A stretch of DNA of 64,000 nucleotides from Membranipora membranacea (Eukaryota > Bryozoa > Gymnolaemata > Cheilostomatida > Membraniporidae), in the NCBI GenBank assembly GCA_914767715.1, contig OU612065.1, positions 10,728,001-10,792,000 of the forward strand, written 5' to 3'. Below the pieces are notes generated by a model. It did no database searches. It was not told the DNA's origin and worked only from the letters and a program-made list of their open reading frames with translations. Below are positions 59,281 to 64,000 of this stretch, in pieces (positions within the stretch are counted from its first letter, which is position 1; every line of letters begins with the position of its first letter). Both the position numbers and the translations under genes were made by a program.

Positions 59281-61130
59281 GTGGACCAATTCAATCTAAG
59301 ATTCTTAAACTTTTCCGGGGGTGCTGGAATTGGCATTTCAATGCCAGCCATATTTTGTTAGGTCTGGTAGAATGATTACAAAAGTGACGTGTCATAACTG
59401 TGACAAACTCACAAAAAGGTGCACAACAATATGTCTGAGATAAAAAAACATTTCAATTAGCAGCTGAGCTGTCTTCAGGGGAAATTAATCAATGTATCTG
59501 ATTATTCGGATAATTTCAAACTGGCACATCCCTGTTCCAAATAGGTGGGATGAGCTTGGTAAATTTTATTATCAAATAATGGAGGCAACTCGGGTAGCGT
59601 GGTCCTGTCTTGAGCCGTCAACTATCTTGATGCAACCACTGAACCCTAACTATCACACCATTTTGCTATAATTAGTTGGTGCAAAAGTGTTTTTTTTTTA
59701 AAACTTTATTTGCGTAACTTTCATTCGTAAATACATAAAGTACAGTTGTAAAAATACCATTAACCACTGGTTCCTACATATTGTAGCAGTTGGTGGATTG
59801 TGTATTATCACAAATTAGTGTAGCAAAAGTGGAGAATTGTGGCTACAGGACAGCCATCAGACAGTTCCCCCAACCATCGATCACAAACATCCAACACATG
59901 TTCAGACAAGCAAGCTTTGCCTGCCATTGTACTCTTGTACTTTGTTCATCAAACAAAAGGCCTATCGTTGTACAAGTCTCATCGGTGTTTTATGACATGC
60001 CTGAAGACAGGTTTCCAGACATCGTCCCCAAGGGCCTATCCAATATACTACAGCATAACTGTACTTTATTTTGTAATGAATGTTTTTCAACATCAGCCAT
60101 CAAGAAAAAAGAACAACATGAAGTAAACTACATTATTGATTATTGAGACAACCCAAAAAATTTCATACCATTAGCATAGGGATTACTTTGTACTTCATGT
60201 CAATTTTCTAGTCAGATTTCAAAAGGGCATGCCAAGTTATTAGTTTTCGGTGTACAGTCCCCATGATTTGTGTGTGGACAGCTCGAAGATAACTCCAACC
60301 ATAACAAATACTCGATAATCGTCCATAATTTTTTAAATTTATGTAGAGCCTTCCCAAATACCTGAAACTTCCAACCCAGTCCACAGATGTGCCATCTACA
60401 TGCACCATAAACACCCCTTATTGTAGCCATTTTGAAGGCAGTTTTGTTTTGTGTAATTACCACCTTGTGACCTTGGAGAGTGACCTGCTGACATAGAAAA
60501 TTAATATCGCGTTACACTTTTTCAAAACACTTTGGTGGTGATCCATTGGGTTGGTTCTGAGGTCTGGTTTGGGGGTAATCCCTGGAGTATAACTATCAGA
60601 GGACTTTTAGGCTTATGTTTGTGTTTGAATTTTTCGATGGTTGATATTATATTTTGAATTTTTTTAACAACTTGTCAGTCTTGATATTTATCAATTATTA
60701 AACACAGAAAACAAATAAATGCGGGTGTGATTTTTCAGACACAGTGGTACATTTTATTGGTTCTCATATGTATGAAAGGAGAGAAAGGGATCATCCCCCT
60801 TTTTTTCCAGAAGCTACCAGAATTATCAAGGGTGAAATGATGATAGGTGTAACATCCCCTAGTTCAAGGGACTTCCAGTATCACTTACATTATAAATGTA
60901 CTTGATTGTGATTGCATAATTAGTGGCTTCGGTTAATAAGTCAACAATCATTGCATAATATGAAATGATGGTAACCTGGAAATAATCTGGTTAGTGGATT
61001 AACTACTCGCATTGGATGATGAGCGGAAGTTTTTTGAAGCAGGTGATGTCACAAAAAGAATCTATCAATGTTCAGCCTCATTTGATCGTCTGGCTGGCGT
61101 GCACAATTTGTGTGTTATTCGGTGGTTTAG
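59281..61130. other. Intergenic, no recognised gene
   Basis: Open frames of up to 118 codons (59790-60146 plus, 60208-60463 minus) show no motif I recognise. TTAGTTGGTGCAAAAGTG near 59674-59691 resembles the terminal repeat of mariner-type elements, but no matching right end was found. Confidence 0.3.
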
Positions 61131-61134
61131 TTAG

Positions 61135-61990
61135 GGTTCTATGATATATTGTTAAGGACTAGCATGGGTTATCTGCTCTGTGTATTTATATTCTGTCTGC
61201 TAAAATTGGGAAAAATATAGAGACAGTACATAATCTTGAAAGAGGAATATATTATATGGTTAGTGGTGGGCAGTTGCTATCTATTGTATATATAAGTTTA
61301 TTGATGGAACACAATATATTTAACATAGTTATGAGCAATTAAACAAAAATTAAAAACCGATATTATGATGATGAGCATAATATATACAGATATATTATGC
61401 AAAAAATTGTGTTGACAGGGTTGCAGAAGAAACTGTACACATAGCATGTACATTATCTAGAAAAAATGATATACTCAGGTTTTAAGGCATGAAGTTGCTG
61501 TATATTACTATAAATATGAGTTTATCGATGAAACACTATATTTCAGCATAATTACAAACAATGAAAACGAAAATAAAAAACTGATATTATGATGATGAGC
61601 ATAGTATACATACTGCTATATTATGCAAAAAAATTTGATGGATGACTGATGCATTGTGGGTTCCATGATATATTGTTTATGACTAGCGCATGGGGCCATT
61701 GGTTATCCTAAGGAGTTTGAGAACTCCCTGGTTATCTGCTCTGTGTAATTACATTTTGTCTGTTAGATTAGGACAATACAGAACCAGTACATGAAGAATG
61801 TACATAATCTTGAAAGAGGATGATATTTTAGGGTTAGAGCAGGGAGAATGGTTAGAGGTAGGCAGTTGCTATATTGCATGACTTATGAATAACATAATAA
61901 TAATGATGAGCATAATATATTGAAATAAATTACGCAAAAATGGTGATGACAGGATCGCAGAAGAAACTGTACACATTGAATGTACATCAT
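61135..61990. repeat. Diverged tandem duplication, about 520-bp unit
   Basis: The order GATATATTGTT, GTTATCTGCTCTGTG, CATAATCTTGAAAGAGGA, GGCAGTTGCTAT, GATGATGAGCATA, GCAGAAGAAACTGTACACAT occurs from 61140 and again from about 61660. A third partial copy of the second half lies at 61490-61640. Confidence 0.8.
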
Positions 61991-62454
61991 CTAGAAAATA
62001 TGATTTTTTGGATTATTGAGGCAGTTACAATTGGTTTTGCTGTTAATTATTGTGCCGCAGGTGTTTTTGTCTGGTGTATTTTTCTGGTTTTGGGGTACAG
62101 CATAGGTCAACCTGCAATATAGAGATAAAAAATTATGAATAAATCTTAGACCTGACTACACCTTCTGAAGACACTTACGAGATGGGTATTAAGATTTGCG
62201 TCTCGAAAATTACGTGACATATTATGGAAAAGATTCGGCGAGACATTATCAGCAATGTGGTGGATTAGTTGCACTGGTGACAATTTGAGCAGAGACACTG
62301 TTTAATTGTGGTTTTTTTTTCCTGTTAAGCTGACACAACTACTTAATGATGAACCTGGACAGCACAATATGAAGATCCAACCCATATACATAATTACTTA
62401 ATGATAAACCTAGGCAGTGCAATATGAGTATCATTACATAGAGTTGTATATTAA

Positions 62455-63160
62455 CACAGAGTAAGGATAAGCAGAGGGGACACTTCAATGATCGTTATAG
62501 TGCCTGCGGTTTTGATCCACTGGGGGAAAATCATCAATCTGGCCACCTGCAAATTTGAATAATTATTTAAGTTACAATGTGAGGTTTTAGGCAGACATAC
62601 CTACCTTTGATAGGTCATAATTCATTCTGTATTTATCCCAAAGACTGACTTCTAACTTTTTTGAAATGTCCAACCTTCAAGCTATACACCATATTGTTGT
62701 CATTTTTTGCTAGGATACATAGGCTATGAGTTATATGGGTTTTTAAAATGAGTTTTTCCATATAGATTTACATGTGACAATTGATGGATGGCTGGTCATC
62801 AAAATTAGGAAATGTCCGTGTACTGACCCAAGCCGCTTGTTAATCTATATGATATAACTCATTTTAAAAACCCATATAAATCATAGCCTATTATGTATCC
62901 TAGCAAAGAATGACAATAATATGGTGTATAGCTTGAAGGTTGGACATTTAAAAAAAGTTGGAAATCAGTCTTTGGGATGAATACAGAAAGACTGATGGCC
63001 CAACAAAGGTAGGCATGTATGTATGAGAAATTCCCTTATTAGCTTATATATTTATTGAAAATTGGCAGGTGGCCAGATGATGATTTTCCCCCAGTAGCTC
63101 AAAAACCGCAGGCACTATAACGATCATTGAAGTGTCACCTCTGTTTATCCTTACTCTGTG
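62455..63160. mobile_element. 706-bp inverted-repeat transposon with 7-bp target duplication
   Basis: Arms of about 310-325 bp are reverse complements around a ~70-bp spacer. Termini are CACAGAGTAAGGATAA and TTATCCTTACTCTGTG. ATATTAA flanks both sides (62448-62454 and 63161-63167). No coding capacity. The 30-bp relic at 19735-19764 has the same termini and also a 7-bp duplication. Superfamily unresolved; P-type elements have 7-8-bp duplications. Confidence 0.85.
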
Positions 63161-63508
63161 ATATTAAGTATAAATTTGTGGTTAGGTCATTAAATTCTTC
63201 AGTAGCAGTTGTGTATACTTAATTTTATTCATTGATTTGCAGTCCAATTTTTATGTCAATCATTTTGGAAGATATGATTGTGTTAATGACAGATAACAGA
63301 TTCAGTAAATTAAAACTAAACCTAAATTGCAATGTATGAACTCAAATCCGATTTAAATTGATTGTGTTATCTGCATCAACCCTGAACTGTAGACAGCAAA
63401 TCAATGATAACAATCTGTATGAACTGCTCAATTCAATGCCGTTAGAATTATATATGATTCATCAATGAAGCTGCACATAGTGTCCTTTGAACTCACCTGA
63501 CACCAACA

Positions 63509-63654
63509 TTACACATCATTCGCTGGGTTCAGTGGTAGAACAGCAGCAGAGTGCTTTGCTTTATTTTTGGATCCTTTGCAAGTTTTGACTACATAAGCAG
63601 TTGTCCCAACGACACACAACAAAGTCATCATGGTAACCACAGCTATGGTTGTTC
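63509..63654 (-). CDS. Last exon of an unidentified single-pass membrane protein
   Basis: On the minus strand a good acceptor (GCGTAATTTGCAG) at 63655 opens a frame of 47 codons ending in TAA (63509-63511), entered at phase 1. It encodes a hydrophobic stretch of about 22 residues (TTIAVVTMMTLLCVVGTTAY VV) followed at once by basic residues (KTCKGSKNKAK) and a short tail ending NPANDV. This is the layout of a type I membrane protein: transmembrane helix, stop-transfer charges, short cytoplasmic tail. Earlier exons are beyond the right edge. A minus-strand AATAAA (TTTATT at 63224-63229) lies 280 bp downstream. Family not recognised. Confidence 0.6.
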
Positions 63655-64000
63655 CTGCAAATTACGCATTGTGTTGTAATTCAACTTATTTAAAAAGTTA
63701 ACTTGTGTTAAACAGCTGTTGAAATGAATTGTAAATCAAAATTGTCTGAAAGTACAATTAAAAAAGAAACACATGCTGAAACACACTGCCCATGTTTTTA
63801 ACAATAAATAAGCAGCTCTCTAACTGATATATAATAATATTAGGACTACGTCAAGTGTCCATGCCCTTATGCTCTATACAATGATTGCCGAAACAAGAAT
63901 TACCAAATGTCAAAAAAATTATTCTTCATTTACTTTAAATATAATACAAAAAAATTAATTGTGATAATTTATTACTTGATATGAAATATAAGGTCTTGCC
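63655..64000. other. Right edge: probable intron of the minus-strand membrane protein gene
   Basis: AT-rich with no recognisable exon. Confidence 0.4.

Noticed and set aside
59674-60500. Possible mariner element (left end resembles TTAGTTGGTGCAAAAG) with coding frames
   Set aside because: No matching right terminal repeat and no recognisable transposase motif in either strand.

Overview
This window is intron-rich, AT-rich nuclear DNA from an animal, most likely an invertebrate. It shows GT-AG introns, tRNA-derived SINEs, many small inverted-repeat transposons, a Helitron/HINE-like element with satellite repeats, and single orthologues of animal genes. Protein-level matches come from recognising conserved motifs by eye; no search was run, and the phylum cannot be named from the sequence.

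Layout. (1) 1-1707, plus strand: the last four exons of RIC1, subunit of the RIC1-RGP1 exchange factor for RAB6. (2) 5452-14029, minus strand: a complete 13-exon, 574-residue mitochondrial (KGA-like) glutaminase, tail-to-tail with RIC1. Every active-site residue I could place is conserved. (3) 15173-58203, plus strand: a complete DMXL gene (DmX-like/Rabconnectin-3 alpha, the animal relative of yeast Rav1). I resolve 64 exons that stay in phase throughout and encode about 3,282 residues. It starts only 1.1 kb from the glutaminase start, head-to-head. (4) An intact tRNA-Phe(GAA) lies inside DMXL intron 4. (5) 58204-63508: DMXL 3' UTR, degenerate repeats and an inverted-repeat transposon. (6) 63509-63654, minus strand: the last exon of an unidentified single-pass membrane protein that continues beyond the window.

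The DMXL introns hold most of the unusual material. They include two copies of a HINE-like element carrying a 141-bp satellite (one with a recent 563-bp higher-order duplication), a dead non-LTR retrotransposon inserted into a minisatellite with a 36-bp target duplication, a hAT-type element with a clear 8-bp target duplication, TTAA-flanked and TAA-flanked inverted-repeat elements, and a 30-bp relic made of nothing but the two terminal repeats of the 706-bp element at 62455-63160. There is also a series of candidate in-frame microexons of 15-30 nt.

The genes have linked cell biology but no operon-like coupling. RIC1 acts in Golgi/Rab6 traffic, DMXL in V-ATPase assembly and synaptic/endosomal acidification, and glutaminase in mitochondrial glutamate and ammonia production. 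The only physical coupling visible is the shared GLS/DMXL 5' region.
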